A stretch of DNA of 64,000 bases, from positions 124,001 to 188,000 of the forward strand of contig JAIVFH010000062.1 of assembly GCA_025765595.1 (NCBI GenBank). The letters run 5' to 3'. A model generated the notes under the pieces. The model was not told the origin of the DNA. It ran no database searches and was given only the letters and a program-made list of their open reading frames with translations. Shown here one piece after another: positions 1 through 11,287 of this stretch. This DNA comes from Obelidium mucronatum (taxonomy: Eukaryota; Chytridiomycota; Chytridiomycetes; Chytridiales; Chytriomycetaceae). The position numbers and the translations under genes are program-made. How positions within the stretch are numbered: position 1 is the stretch's first letter; every line of letters begins with the position of its first letter.

Positions 1-210
1 TTGAATTATACATGGTTCACCGTTCACAGCAACAACAGCAATCTCAAAACGCCAGTCCAGAGAAAGTTGTTTCCAAGAGCCCGAGCTTGAACAAATTGAA
101 TGCACCCTGAGCCAGACTTGTTGGCAGGAAGCCATTCTCCAAGACCAATCATGAAGAAGCCAAATGAGCAGTAAAAAAATCCCTTGGTATTCCTTGATCG
201 GAGTTGTCAT
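1..210 (-). CDS. Possible 5' exon of a truncated gene
   Basis: An ATG at 210-208 opens a minus-strand frame that runs off the window edge, beginning MTTPIKEYQG. From about 180 a neighbouring frame looks more protein-like (hydrophobic, with FFMIGLGEWLPANKSG). The switch falls at a run of seven T/A bases, so a homopolymer indel may separate the start from the rest. No family is recognised. It is equally possible that this is non-coding 3' or 5' flank of something outside the window. Confidence 0.22.
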   Translation of the reverse strand, partial: MTTPIKEYQGIFLLLIWLLHDWSWRMASCQQVWLRVHSICSSSGSWKQLSLDWRFEIAVVAVNGEPCIIQ

Positions 211-379
211 ATTTTTTTTTAACCAATCAATAAAGTTTGCACTGTTTTTCGAACTTTTTTTAATGTTTGCGTAGTAAACGTCTACTAATATATTTGACAA
301 GAAGAAAGAAGAAGGTAAAGTCTAAGGAAAAAAAAGAGGCGGTGGGGAATATAGATCACACAGCTGCCCTGCAATTTTC

Positions 380-1140
380 TCACAACAAAGCAACCACGAC
401 AGCAGCACCAACAGCCAACATCGACACCCCATTCACTCCAGCACTCGACTTTGTAGACGTAACAGCCCCAGCAACAACAGTTGCTTTGGCACTTCCAGTA
501 GAAGTCGCCACAGCCACGTTCTGCAGCACAGCATCTTTGATGATGGGCGCAATGGTAATAGCAGCAGTAGGCTCCAGATGGGTCTCCGGCACAGTCAGCG
601 ACAAGTTTCTTGAAGAGAGTGGTTGAGTTCTTGTCGGAAAGGGTTGGTGCGTTTCCAATGCAGTTGGCGCATGTGACACCACCACCGCTGCCGTATTGGT
701 TGCAGAAGCAGGTGGCAATCTTGAGTGCTGTTACAGAAACGTCGGTCTGATCAAGGAGAAAATAAATGGTTAGAAGGATGGGCTGGGTGGGTGGGGAACT
801 TAAAAAGAGGGGGGGTCCATATTTTCAGGCAGTTGTTACGAGGCTTGTTTCTCACACTCTCAAAAATCAACCTTCACAGTCCCAAGCAGCAGAACATCCA
901 GCTCCACGATTCACAGCTCATCAACAGGCTAAACTATCGCAAACATCTGATCCGAAGGGAGACTGGTAAGGGGGGACGCTGGAACAAGACACTCACAGAA
1001 GTAGGTGTAGTCATGCAGCTGGTCATCAGGGAAGTTCCAAATGGTGTGCAATCGCTTTGGCACACTGCTGGGAACTGAATAGACTGGGCGTTGGCGATGG
1101 CAGCGGCGGCGGCAATGAAGGTAAGCACTTGGATCTGCAT
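380..1140 (-). CDS. Secreted eight-cysteine, GPI-type protein 1 (CFEM-like)
   Basis: Exon 1 is 1140-997 (48 codons) and exon 2 is 746-380, joined by a phase-0 intron with donor GTGAGT. The product starts with a signal peptide (MQIQVLTFIAAAAAIANAQS). A compact cysteine domain follows (FPAVC-x3-C, later CFCNQYG and CANC), then a Thr/Ser/Ala-rich stretch and a hydrophobic C-terminus (VSMLAVGAAVVVALL), as in GPI-anchored wall proteins. The eight-cysteine arrangement resembles CFEM domains, but spacing is not strictly canonical. The reading frame shifts by one base around 555-575, between the last cysteine and the conserved PIIKDAV segment. The two paralogues downstream share exon structure and the IIKD motif. 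Chosen start: the Met directly before the signal peptide; an in-frame upstream Met at 1218 is less likely. Surface or secreted role is inferred. Confidence 0.6.
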
Positions 1141-1407
1141 TTGTGAGGTGATTTGAGAAGGAAGAAAGGAGAAAATTTTGTAAATTAGCGAGTCTTTTGA
1201 TTGATTTGTGTTAGCCATTTAGAGTCAGAATGGAATCGCTGATAGCTTAAAAGCTCTTGGCTGTATCTTGATGAATTAATGTGGATACTTCCCATTGAAA
1301 ATCGGAGGTTAAATATTCACTTTAATTTTAACTCTTGAATGAAAAAAGAATGGAAACAAACAGTCGCGGGGGTATTGAGGGGAAAGATAAAATAATCAGT
1401 TGGTTTT

Positions 1408-2135
1408 TTAGAAGGTGAAGATAATGGCAGCAATCAAAGTCGCCAACACACTCCCCCCAATAACGAGATCCAGTTTCCCCCGTGTACTGCTACTTTTTGT
1501 AGGTGTTACAGCCGCTACAACTACCACTGCAGCACCCGCATCCGTTTTCGTGGAGGTCGATGTCTTTGTGCTACTACCGGTGGTAATTCGTGACAGCGTT
1601 CACTGACACTGTATCCTTGATGATTGGCGAAACAACAAGTCCAGCTGCAGATCCCGTCCCGTCTGTTGAACATGCTGTTCCAAGGTTCATGAATATTTTT
1701 GATGAGTTGTTGTCGGGGTACTGGTTTCCGATGCAAGTGAGGCATGAGACCCCACCGGAAGAGCCATATTGAGTACAAAAACAGAGTCCGATTTTTGTAC
1801 TTGTTTCGGATACCTGGTGGTTTTTTTTGTTTCGATTTTAGTTTGTTGTTGACACAATAGTGGAACCCCTCCACCAAGCCCCAACTATAGAAAAAAAACA
1901 ACAACGGTAAAGAGCAGGCGTTGAACCAAAAAGAAAAGATCCCAAGCTCCAACTCCAAAGCAAACTCAACTGTAGTTGCCGGTGTCACACAGTTTGACTG
2001 TAGCGCATTCCCGAACGCTGTGCACTCAGCTGCACATTTTGGAGGGAAGTTGAGAGTCGTTGCAGGGGTAGATTGCGCAAGGATAACTGAGGCACAAGAA
2101 ACGACGACAAGAATGGATAAAAGAGCCTGATTCAT
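1408..2135 (-). CDS. Secreted eight-cysteine, GPI-type protein 2 (CFEM-like)
   Basis: Paralogue of the proteins on either side. Exon 1 is 2135-1971 (55 codons, signal peptide ending near ILAQS, then FPPKC-x3-C). Exon 2 is 1813-1408 with CFCTQYG, CLTC and SPIIKD. The intron uses the unusual donor GTTGAG, at exactly the position of the intron in the two paralogues (phase 0, after the PTT/PTS/ATT segment). A one-base frameshift near 1586-1592 separates the cysteine domain from a Thr/Ser/Lys-rich linker (TTGSSTKTSTSTKT) and a hydrophobic tail ending IAAIIFTF. Without the shift the protein would have the same layout as its neighbours. Likely extracellular or wall-anchored; substrate unknown. Confidence 0.58.
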
Positions 2136-2270
2136 CCTTCTGGCTAGCTGGCTCTTTTTGTTCTGGAAAGACTTTTTTTTTGAAACTGAAATTGTGATGA
2201 AACGCAAAACAGAATTGACAAACACTTGTCACCATGATCATCACACATCTTTTATTCTCTTCTAGAATAT

Positions 2271-2902
2271 CTATAAACAACTAGCAATAAGTGGTACAAG
2301 CCAGAGAGAAGCAAAAGGTGTTATTCCAAAACTGCTACTTGTTGTCTTAGGAGCTGCAGAAACGCCAGCAATTCCACCACTCAGACCTTTGGGAGACGGC
2401 AACAATGACGGCTTTATCAGTCCAGGTGCCTCGACGGTGATTGTCCCCACTGTTGCCTGAATAATCTGGGTCCCCAAAACGTTCGAATTCTTGACCACAG
2501 CATCCTTGATCACGGGCGCTATGATACTCGCTGGTTCAACAGCCGTTTCATCAATCTCACAGGCATTCGCGATGCCGGTAAAAAGTAACGTGCTTTCAGT
2601 TTCTGGGTATTCAGTTTGAACGCATTGGATACAATCGGTTCCAGCAGTTGACACAAATTCTGCACACAAACAGGTTGCTATGGTGAGCGATGTTTCTGTG
2701 ATCTATTTGTACTTTTTGGTTCAAACACAATTTCATTGAAGGAACCTTTTGAGTTTCTTACAGTCGTTGGTTTTGTAGAACATGTTTGAATATTTTCCAC
2801 GAGATGTGAACATTGCTGAATGCATCTAGGAGGGAAGCGATTGACAGATTGGGCGCAGGCAGTTGATGCGGCGAGTAGAAAGACAGCGACCGTAGATTTC
2901 AT
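2271..2902 (-). CDS. Secreted eight-cysteine, GPI-type protein 3 (CFEM-like)
   Basis: The only intact member of the trio. Exon 1 is 2902-2762 (signal peptide MKSTVAVFLLAASTACAQS, then FPPRC-x3-C) and exon 2 is 2702-2271 (CLCAEF, CIQC, APVIKDAV). The donor is GTAAGA and the intron phase is 0, as in both paralogues. The C-terminal third is Pro/Ser/Thr-rich and ends in a hydrophobic stretch (ASLWLVPLIASCL), suggesting a GPI signal. Being complete, it is the reference for judging the frameshifts in copies 1 and 2. Function is not known from sequence; CFEM proteins in other fungi act in haem binding, adhesion or effector roles, but the family assignment here rests only on cysteine number and layout. 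Confidence 0.68.
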
Positions 2903-3389
2903 TTCACTTAATTACTTTTTTTCTGCAATTGATTGTAATGAAGTGGGATTCTTATAAGATTTTTATTTTATTATATATACTCGTTTGGATTATTAGATTT
3001 TACTTAACTGGTCCAAGCATTCGTTTCCATAGATGCTGCATCGCTAACACAGTATTAGTTTCACTGTTGTTATGAATCTTAAGTCCCCGTTTCTTAAAGG
3101 CAGACAAATTCCTAAGCATCTTCACCAAATCTGAATGGCGGCCAGTGGTAGGGTTTGGGGATGTTGCACGGAATGGAATACAAATCTGATTGGTAGAAAC
3201 TGACGATGCGTCTATAGAATACAACGAAGAAATAAACGATAGGGGTTTCCAACGAAATCCACAAGTCACACATCATTATTAACAATATACATTAATGGCT
3301 TTATTGGGATCGTGACATGCAGATTCCAACATCTTCCTCTGCCGAAATATTAGTTTTTTAGTGTTCAAGAAAATTCCTCAAAAATTCCA
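2903..3389. other. Intergenic, divergent promoter region
   Basis: An AT-rich spacer between the minus-strand secreted-protein gene and the plus-strand glycosyltransferase, so it presumably carries both promoters. Open frames here are short and have no recognisable content. No repeats or RNA genes were seen. Confidence 0.5.
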
Positions 3390-6300
3390 ATGACCAGCAA
3401 CACAAGAAAGAAAATCAGCAGCCTTGCAATCCTCCTAATCCTTGCTGTACTATTTCGAATATTCGCATTTGAGTTTTATTTCCAAGGGTCGGGTAATGGC
3501 TCATCTTCCCGAAACAAAAGAAGACACTGCCACTCAAACGCATTTTCCAGCTCCTACCACACCGGATACTGCTATACAGCGTCATGAAACCAAAATCTTT
3601 GATTCCGAGCCATCCCGTGTTGATGATACTGCTCCCGGGGAGTTGCATGTTCCTCGATCAGGACGCCACTGACTCAAGCCTTCCAAGCATAACGTCTCCC
3701 CGCATCTTATACTACAACCGACACAGTGGTTGCCATAACAACATGATTCAAATAACTTCGCGACTTGGGCTGAACTTCTCAAGGTTTGATCCCAGCGTTT
3801 TTGGAGATTTGGGAATGGATGGAGGGAGGTCCGATGAAATAATCTCCTCTGGACTCGTCAAGATCCTTTGCGACTCATTTGATATTATTATTGTGGCGGA
3901 TACTATGCCAGGTAAGTCCGAATCGAAGAATTGTGGAATTCACGTGATTGTTTTGCCCCTGTGACTTATTGCTGATCTCCCATAGACGCTCGGCCTCTTT
4001 TGGACTCCTTGATCCAGTTAAATGAAGCAGATCGATGCAAGGCGAATTTGGTGATGGAACTTACAACTCGGTTCGATTGGGAAGTTGCCGACACATATGA
4101 ATACGCGCAACTCCTCTGGAAAATTACCCAGAGCAGTCTTTATAAGTCCAGAAAACTATATTGGGTTTCCAATAATCCTCTTGAGCCGCTCGATCTCAGC
4201 TATGAGACTCTGGCGACGCCTGTATTTCGAATTCTCAGGTCTACTGGGCATAGCAACCTGGTTGCCAACTGGGTCGGAAAAGAAGATCAAGAAAATTTCG
4301 TGACCAGAGAGGAGCAAGACTCAAAAGTTTCGAGATTCATGAAGCATTTGGATATCCCGGCTGTGAGGCTTGGACACTTTTATGGTGGACCAGCCACACT
4401 TGCCAAGTACAAGGCATTTATTGAATTCCCTTATCAAGTCTCGACAATGAAAATGTATGAGAATCTCGCCGCTGGTGTTGTTCAACTGTTTCCTTCTAAA
4501 TCCTTTCTGCAAGAATTGGTTGAAAAGGATATTCATGATTTTCATCCATGGGACAAATTGCAAAGAGCTGGCGAAAACTGGCATTTGGTACGATGATCCT
4601 CGTTTTTGATGCCGATTTGTTAATTACAACTTCTTTTTTTAGTACATGGATTACTACCACCCAGATATTTCTCCATTGGTCTACTACTTTGATTCTTTCG
4701 ATCACTTGAAGCAGATTATGACCAGTAACACAACACTCGACCACAAAAACATCAAGAACACTGCCCCCTTCGCATTTCAGAAAATGGTGAATGAATCTTT
4801 ACGCGGATGGGCAGACTTGTTTGGTGAAATGGGATACAAAGTTAAGGTTGACGGGAAGACTCACATTCAAGGGACTGGACCAATGCCTTTCACCGCTCCG
4901 CTGTACAATACGTCTATAACGCAACCCACTACTGAATGGGAATGGATAAACGAATATGAGAAGCTCACTGCCTGGAGAGACAAGAAGCGATTGGACTGGT
5001 TGACAAGAAGTGATACTCTGCGGGAAAACTTGACTACACTAGAAGAAAGTCTTACAAGTACTACGTTTGATGCACAGCAGTTGAATATGAATCCGCTGGT
5101 TCATATTTCCTCGGAATTTCTGGACATTGATCTGAAGTTGGTTCAGTTGCTGGATTTTAAGAACGGCGAGCTGGGCAAATCCGATGAAGTCATCTTTGGT
5201 GGCTCATTGCTTGCAAATTCCAGTGACTCGTTTGATTGCGCGCCTATGATGAAATCGGCGTATCGATTATTCATGTCATTGGTCCCCAAGACGATGATAG
5301 AGCCATCCGATCTCTCCGCTGCGTTCAAGCTTCAAAGTATATACTACTTGTTTCAGTCCTGTTTTCATGAAAGGAGTAGATTTACCGGCCGTCATGTCTG
5401 AGTTTGAAAATGGTCTTCAAATTAGCAATAATGCGCCTAACCAGACAGAATATGAAGCCATACTTGCCAGCCATCTTACTATATATGAAGTTGAAAACGT
5501 TCGAATGAGACTACAAGGACATGTGGATAAAGTCGTGTACCCTTGGGCTTTCAATAGTCGGTACACAGATATGAATCATCTAGTTTCCACCTTTGGAAGA
5601 CAGCGCGGAATTGTTATGACCGTGACCGATTTTGGTTTTTCCAACGTTATGGCTTTGATATGGCACTTACGCGCAAACTTGAACTGCACACTTCCAGTCG
5701 AAATCTATCACAACGGGAATGCGGACATCAGCCCGCAAAAAGTAGCGATTTTAAGTTCAATAAGCAATGTAGTGACACTGAACTTGCAAGAGATATTCGA
5801 GGAGCAAACTCTTCCAGCTTTTTACGGGTGGGTTCCTTGCTCGCGTTGTAGCAAACGATAGAGAAACTCTAAACCAACATCTACCAGAAAACCGTTTGCA
5901 ATACTATTCTCTTCATTTCAAGAAGTAATATACCTGGACGACGATGCACTGCCGTTGAAAAATCCAGAATCCGTTCTCTAACAACTCGAAAACTTTCAAG
6001 GAGTTCGGGCACCTATTCTTCCGCAGCCGGGAGCCAACCGAAGAAAATATATCGACCTCACTCGTGAATCGATTTATTCCTTATCCATCTCTGCACGCCA
6101 ACAGAACCACGCGGTTTTTCAATCATACGACGCGATCAGAAATGGATGCAACTCTGATGATGTTTAACAAAAGCAAGCCGGATATTCTTCACTCACTGTT
6201 GGCAACTTGCCATTTCAATTTGAAGACGACTGTATTTGCTGGGGCCAATCGGCACCTGAAAGGTAACTGTCCATTTTTTGCCTTGATTTTCGTGCGTGGC

Positions 6301-6736
6301 AATATTGACTCAAATTTACTTCACAGGAGATCGAGATACATACTGGCTAGCTTTTGAAATGCTTCGTATTCCCTATAAATTCGTCTCCGAAGCAGGCGCT
6401 GTTGGGACCCCAGCACGCGATCGAAGTGGTGCTTTTGTTCCTAATTCAGTTTGCGGACCTCCTGCATTTGCTGACGAGGAAGGAGAATTATTTTTTCTAA
6501 ATCGTCGAACTCCATTATTTCGCGCTGAATTCGACAATCTTCGTGGGGGGTCGTTGCTGTGGGGCACGCCAGTAACTGGGTTGTCTGCTGGAGCAAGTAT
6601 GCCAGAAAAGGGCGGTGGTGCTTGTTTGTTTGGAGCTAATCTGTTGGCGATGGATAAGAAGTCCATGGATGCGCTTCGAAAGTATGAGATGACGCTTGAA
6701 ACGGTTAAGGATGTGAGGGAATTGAATATTCAGTAA
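3390..6736 (+). CDS. GT71 (MNN1-like) glycosyltransferase with extra N-terminal module
   Basis: Predicted type II Golgi membrane enzyme: a short cytosolic tail, then a hydrophobic anchor (SSLAILLILAVLFRIFAF). The C-terminal part matches the MNN1 alpha-mannosyltransferase family: KPFAILFSSFQEVIYLDDDA (with the DDD metal-binding motif), EFGHLFFRSR, EMDATLMMFNKSK and GDRDTYWLAFEM. Before it lies a roughly 400-residue module that I do not recognise (ILYYNRHSGCHNN..., IEFPYQVSTMKMYENL), joined in one frame. Introns supported: 3493-3550, 3912-3985, 4588-4642, 5828-5887, 6263-6326; 5260-5356 is a further candidate that restores frame. One-base shifts remain near 3630-3645 (CCCGGGG) and 5955-5976 (AAAAA). 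Either these are consensus errors or the gene is decaying. The final stop is 42 bp before the next ATG. Confidence 0.72.
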
Positions 6737-6777
6737 TAAATAATGGTTTGTTTTATCGTTTTTATTTTTATTCCAAG

Positions 6778-7329
6778 ATGACACAAATCATCGCTTCCAT
6801 GTTTGTTGGCCTACAAAACCAGCGCAATCCATCAACTTCCGATGCTGAAACTCGACGCAAAAGTTACTTGGTTTCAATGATTCGACGGCTGACGAAGCGG
6901 ATGGGGTTTCCGTTTAACACAAATATCGCCGCTTTGCAGCTATGTCACCGCTTTGTGCGAGAGTTTAAAAGGTTCCAATTTTTGTCTATATCCCTTATTA
7001 GTTTGGTAACTGTGTATGACTGATGAGTATGGTTGAAAAGCTCGGCGGTGAAGCAACTTGACAAGCAACTACCTCAGATCGAAGACCACGATCTAATCAT
7101 TGCCTGTGTTTTTGTGGCTTGTAAAATCGAAGAGACGGTCAAGAAGGCTCGGGATTTGATTCTATGTATGAACCAACTACTTCTTCAGCCTGGCCAACAA
7201 GAGATGGATTTTGACGATCCGGTACGGCTTTTAGCACTTCAGCAACTCATTCGTTCATCATCCAATGCGAGGATGTTATATATGTGGTCAATTTTGAAGG
7301 GCGCAGAAGAGAATACTCAACTCACCAGA

Positions 7330-7363
<34 letters not shown>

Positions 7364-8827
7364 CCCAAAAAAAAAAAAAAAAAAAAACAGGAAGTGGAAA
7401 ATCAAAAGAGGAGAGTTATCCTGATTGAAAGATTTATGCTCGAATTCCTCTGCTTTGATTTCGCTCAGATCAAGAATGCCCACAAGAACATTATTCAATT
7501 TGCAAAACTGCTTGACAGTAAGTGTTTGCGGAGGAATGGCAGTTTGATTATGATTTGGCTTTTAAAATATGTTTTCTTTAGTTCCAAAAGAAGTCGCCCA
7601 AAAGGCATGGTCGCTGGCAGATGAATCATACAACACAGTTGTGTGCATTCAGTATCCCGCCCACTTTATCGCCCTTGCTTCTTTGTATCTAGCATGCCGG
7701 CTTATGGATTGCGACCAGATTCCTCCCACCATGAGCTCAAACTTTGCCCATGAATACTATTGTCGATTAACTGGAGTATTAGGTAGCCCTGATTTCATTT
7801 ACATATGGGGGGTTCTTCGGTCCCTGACTCATTTGCGTAGATTCGTGTCTCCAGATTATTCGCCATTATCAAATCACGGATGAACTTCACAAAACCGTTG
7901 ATCTCCACAAATTTGCGGACATTTCGCAGTACTTGGAGACGGAATTGGTAACTGCGATTTCAAGACGCGTTGTCTTTCAACGTAAGTCGTTTGCTTTTGA
8001 TGTTTTGGACTGCCCACTCAGTTCTTCCTTTTTTTCAGCGGCCATTCCACCACCACCACCTCCACGCGACACATACATTCAACACGCAGCTCCTATACCC
8101 CCGCCTCAATTGACCTTCAACCGCTTGCCATTTACTCCTCAACATCAGCAGAAGCGTGGGCGTGAAGAACCCGACTCGCTCAACCGACAAGACAGTGCCA
8201 ACAAGCGATATAATACTCTTTCCGACACTGCAGCACTCCCACCACCGCCACCACCCACTCATCATCATCAGCAGCAGCAGCAGTACAGAGCAGATGCTCC
8301 TCATGGCAGATACTCAAACTTTGACAGCAGCCCACGACTGAGTGGAATCGCTCCGCCAGGTGTCGACAGTTCATACCCTCCTTATCCTCCCCCATTAGCA
8401 CCCCCAGGATACCCACAACCGCCCCCCACCACCACCGAATCCGCAACATTATCAGCAGCAATATCAGCAGCAACAATACCAACAACGAGGCTATCAAAAT
8501 CAGTATCAGCAACAGCAGAGCGGGAGAGACGGGCAACGGAATCAGTGGAATAATGTGGGAAATCAACAGTACTATTCGCAGCATCAGCCGCAACCACCAC
8601 CCCCTCCACCGCCACCACAGCAATCTCAACAACATACTCCATACCAGCAGCAGCAACAGCAACAGCCGCAACAATCACATGGGAAAGTTTCATTTACTTT
8701 GATGCCCCCAAAGGCTGTGCCTTCCTGGAGTTACCGACAAGGTGGCGCAGGAGGAGGAGGAGGAGCTGGTGGAACCAGTGGGGGCAACAACAATAGTTAT
8801 GGTAGTGGCGGAAGCGGAAGACGATGA
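6778..8827 (+). CDS. Cyclin K / Ctk2-like cyclin with P/Q-rich tail
   Basis: Regulatory cyclin of a transcriptional CDK (CTD-kinase type). The first cyclin box is visible from RRKSYLVSMIRRLTKRMGF through IIACVFVACKIEETVKKARD. The second half follows (RRVILIERFMLEFLCFDF, then ALASLYLACRLMD). The C-terminus is low complexity (Pro, Gln, His, Gly-rich), typical of cyclin K/T partners. Introns: 6972-7040, 7222-7390, 7518-7581, about 7783-7840 (7776-7854 also fits) and 7982-8038. A one-base shift lies at a run of six C near 8421-8427; after it the true frame reads QQ/YQ-rich to 8827. The start is the only Met before the conserved box, leaving 41 bp to the upstream stop. Expected role: CDK9/12-like phosphorylation of RNA polymerase II CTD in the nucleus. 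Confidence 0.72.
7222..7390 (+). other. Cyclin intron containing C30-T-C5-A21 tract
   Basis: This 169-nt intron is two to three times longer than its neighbours. It contains 30 consecutive C (7331-7360), T, five C, then 21 A, running directly into the CAG acceptor at 7388-7390. The exon resumes in frame with EVENQKRR. The tract takes the place of the usual pyrimidine tract. Its length is probably polymorphic and prone to sequencing error. Confidence 0.75.
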
Positions 8828-8904
8828 TAAAATAGCTGTTTTTGTCTATTTATTGTATTATATAATATTCCCACCGCACCCAAGCATTGAACATAAACAA
8901 AAAA

Positions 8905-9584
8905 ATGCTGTCTGAAAACTACTCTTCAAAAGCACGAATGCCCGCACCACTTCGCAACACGCAGTACACATCTTCCGCAAATGCAGCCAACAGTAATGAC
9001 TATGGCAATAACACTTCGTTTCAGCCGGACCAAGTATTCCATAAGGCCCAGGACTATGCGAATTCAGGTGCAGTTGCCGTTAAGCAAGTGCTGGACAAGT
9101 ACCCGCCCCTCAAAGTAAGTTTTTTTGTATTTCGCTGGATGATTCTCATGAACGAGCTTGCATCATGAAGCCAGAATGCTCAAACTCATTCTTTAAAATC
9201 TATTAGGCATTTCTCTATACCATGCTCTTGACAAGCGCGCTTCCAATCACAGTATTTTCAGCCATTACAGGTTCGACGTTCTTGGGAGCAATTGCTGTGG
9301 CTGGTCTGTGTTTCTTTTTTTTTTTTCGTTCCCACGTGTGTTTTCCCCCAAACTAAATAAGCAGTATTATTTCAACGATAGGAACGGGAATCGCCGTATT
9401 TCAAGGAATCGTTCTCGCTATCGCCGGATTTGTTGTTTTCTGGTTCCTCTTGGCGGCTTTTCTGATTAGTGGGGTCGTGGGGTTGGCTGTAGTTGCAGGC
9501 TATTTCGGTGTTCAGGCTGCGAAAGCTGTTGCACAACGTGCCAATGAAAGAAAGCTTCAACAGCAGCAACAGCAGCAGCAGTAG
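8905..9584 (+). CDS. Promethin/LDAF1-like lipid-droplet assembly protein
   Basis: A small protein of about 170 residues. It has a hydrophilic N-terminus (residues 1-70), a long hydrophobic double-hairpin region containing TMLLTSALPITVFSAI and FVVFWFLLAAFLISG, then a basic tail ending in polyglutamine. This layout matches the promethin family (LDAF1 in animals, LDO proteins in yeast), which partners with seipin at ER-lipid droplet junctions. Three exons: 8905-9114, 9207-9303, 9382-9584. The second donor is a weak GTCTGT, but the join restores the frame (AVAG-TGIAVFQG). No frameshift. Assignment rests on hydrophobicity pattern and short motifs, so a different hairpin membrane protein is possible. 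Confidence 0.55.
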
Positions 9585-9732
9585 GTGGCTGCAGGTTACA
9601 TGAGTGAATGCGTTTAACCTGAGTTATACGCAATAGTTATTAAAACGCCATAGTTCTAGTTGTGTCAATCTAGATAATTATACGACTTTTTGAAAGTTTT
9701 TTTTGAGAAAAATATAAACAGTTGAAACACAA

Positions 9733-11086
9733 ATGAAGCGAGACATCTGGTATCTGCTTGTTGATGACAGAGGGGATCCCGCCTTTAAGAGAGCCAGCCC
9801 TTATTTTGTGTCCTTCGCCACTGAGGATAGGGTGGTGGTTAGTCACTTCGCAAGGAAGGTGTGGGAGGAGAACAAGGATGGTATCCTGTCCAGCGTCGAT
9901 GCCCATGACTTTGAAATCTTTTCAAACAAGAAAGACGTCTGTGATCCGACAAAGGCATTCAAAGCCAGTGAGCTTGTTGGGGATCGAGGAGCGAACAAGG
10001 ATCAGCCGCTGCTGGTACATGTTTCGTGCACCATGACGACATTGAGCTATGCCCCTGGAAAGAAGCGCGTGTTTATCTTCAGAAGCTTTGATAAGACATG
10101 CCTCTCGAACGAAGGGATTGATAATTCAAGTCCCAAGACTCTTGGACGGAAAAGCATCGCCAAAGAAATCGCAGACAAGTTGAATCATGATTTGCTCCTC
10201 TTGTACACGGGCTCGCCAATGTGTGGGAAAACATCAATGGCTGGTTTGGTGGGACATCATTTGGCTGAGGAAAAATATAATTCTGGTGGTGATACAGTGA
10301 TAATCAGCTTCTCAGTTGGCTCCTTGTTGAGAAAATCCAACTTGGGTAGTGATTGGAGATTTGAGAACTTGTTTGATTGGTTATCGGATCCCACGCTTTC
10401 TTGGTATAATCTGCTTCAAGCTGCAATGGCAGGAACTACAGTTGTCGTAATCATCGATGATGCGCACTTGATTTATTGCAATGCCGTCGCACAAGAACCT
10501 CACTCAACTTCACCTTATCCTTTCTCTACTTTCTGGACAGTCTTCAAAGCGTTTGGTGTGTATCAAAGCAATCTCAAGATATTGCTCTTTGCTGATTATG
10601 CCGTGGCTGTCCATGCTTTTTATGGGCTATCGTCATTTGCTGAGATTCCCAGGGAGAATATCTACAATCTCCCGTGCATTGAAGACCATGAAATAATGGC
10701 TTACTTTCGTGCGAATTACACAGCCGCCAGCACCATGGTAGCAATTTTTGTTTTGATATTCTATAGTTAGGCAGGAACTCTAAAATTATTCGAATCAGAG
10801 TATCGATGAATCTGCCCACATCGCCGCTTGCCTGAAGAGCTTGGTGGGAAACCATGTTGGGCTTCTCTCCATGTCTGTTGCTGTTTTGAACAACTTAAAC
10901 AAAGACAAACACAAAAATCTAACCGCGAATGAGTTGGTTGAGAACATCTGGAGTGAGTGTATGTTCAATACTCTAAAGAGTTGTCGTGCTGGGCCGATGA
11001 TGATGCCAAGATGCAAGGCACAACAATTGGAGGTGTTTGAGTGTTTGTTCGAAAAGTCCTTTCAAGAACAAAAGCAGTATGAATAA
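9733..11086 (+). CDS. Crinkler (CRN)-type protein with P-loop NTPase domain
   Basis: Residues 1-95 match the CRN ubiquitin-like header: LVDDRGDPAFKRASPYFVSF, VWEENKDGILSSVDAHDFEI, then a DP-rich segment before LLVHV. A P-loop ATPase follows, with Walker A GSPMCGKTSM and Walker B VVVIIDDAH. The middle to C-terminal part is alpha-helical with no catalytic motif I can name. Two exons joined at 10738-10798 (phase 0, CAG acceptor); no frameshifts. CRN proteins were first described as oomycete effectors and also occur in chytrids, where roles range from host-directed proteins to housekeeping or conflict functions. There is no signal peptide here. I infer an NTPase-type CRN of unknown target. Confidence 0.72.
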
Positions 11087-11287
11087 ACTTAACTCCCATT
11101 CCGTCGCTATCACTGATGAGGGAATCTCGTGTTGAGGTAGTCTGAGACTTTACAAAGATCTAGGCAGGAATCTGTACCTACTTGAATGCACTACTTCAGG
11201 TGCAATTCAAAAATAGAGGCACTTGAGTGTTGATTGCTTTTTCACTATTCTCTTGTTTATCATTTATTTGTATTTTTTTTTCTTGAG

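Noticed and set aside
5337..5356. 20-nt GT-AG segment in the GT71 gene as an ultra-short intron
   Set aside because: Removing it leads to a stop four codons later and does not restore the frame; a 97-nt intron at 5260-5356 or an indel fits better.
5979..5981. In-frame TAA in the GT71 gene as a nonsense mutation
   Set aside because: The conserved EFGHLFFRSR segment lies in the +1 frame across this point, so the stop is a consequence of an upstream one-base shift.
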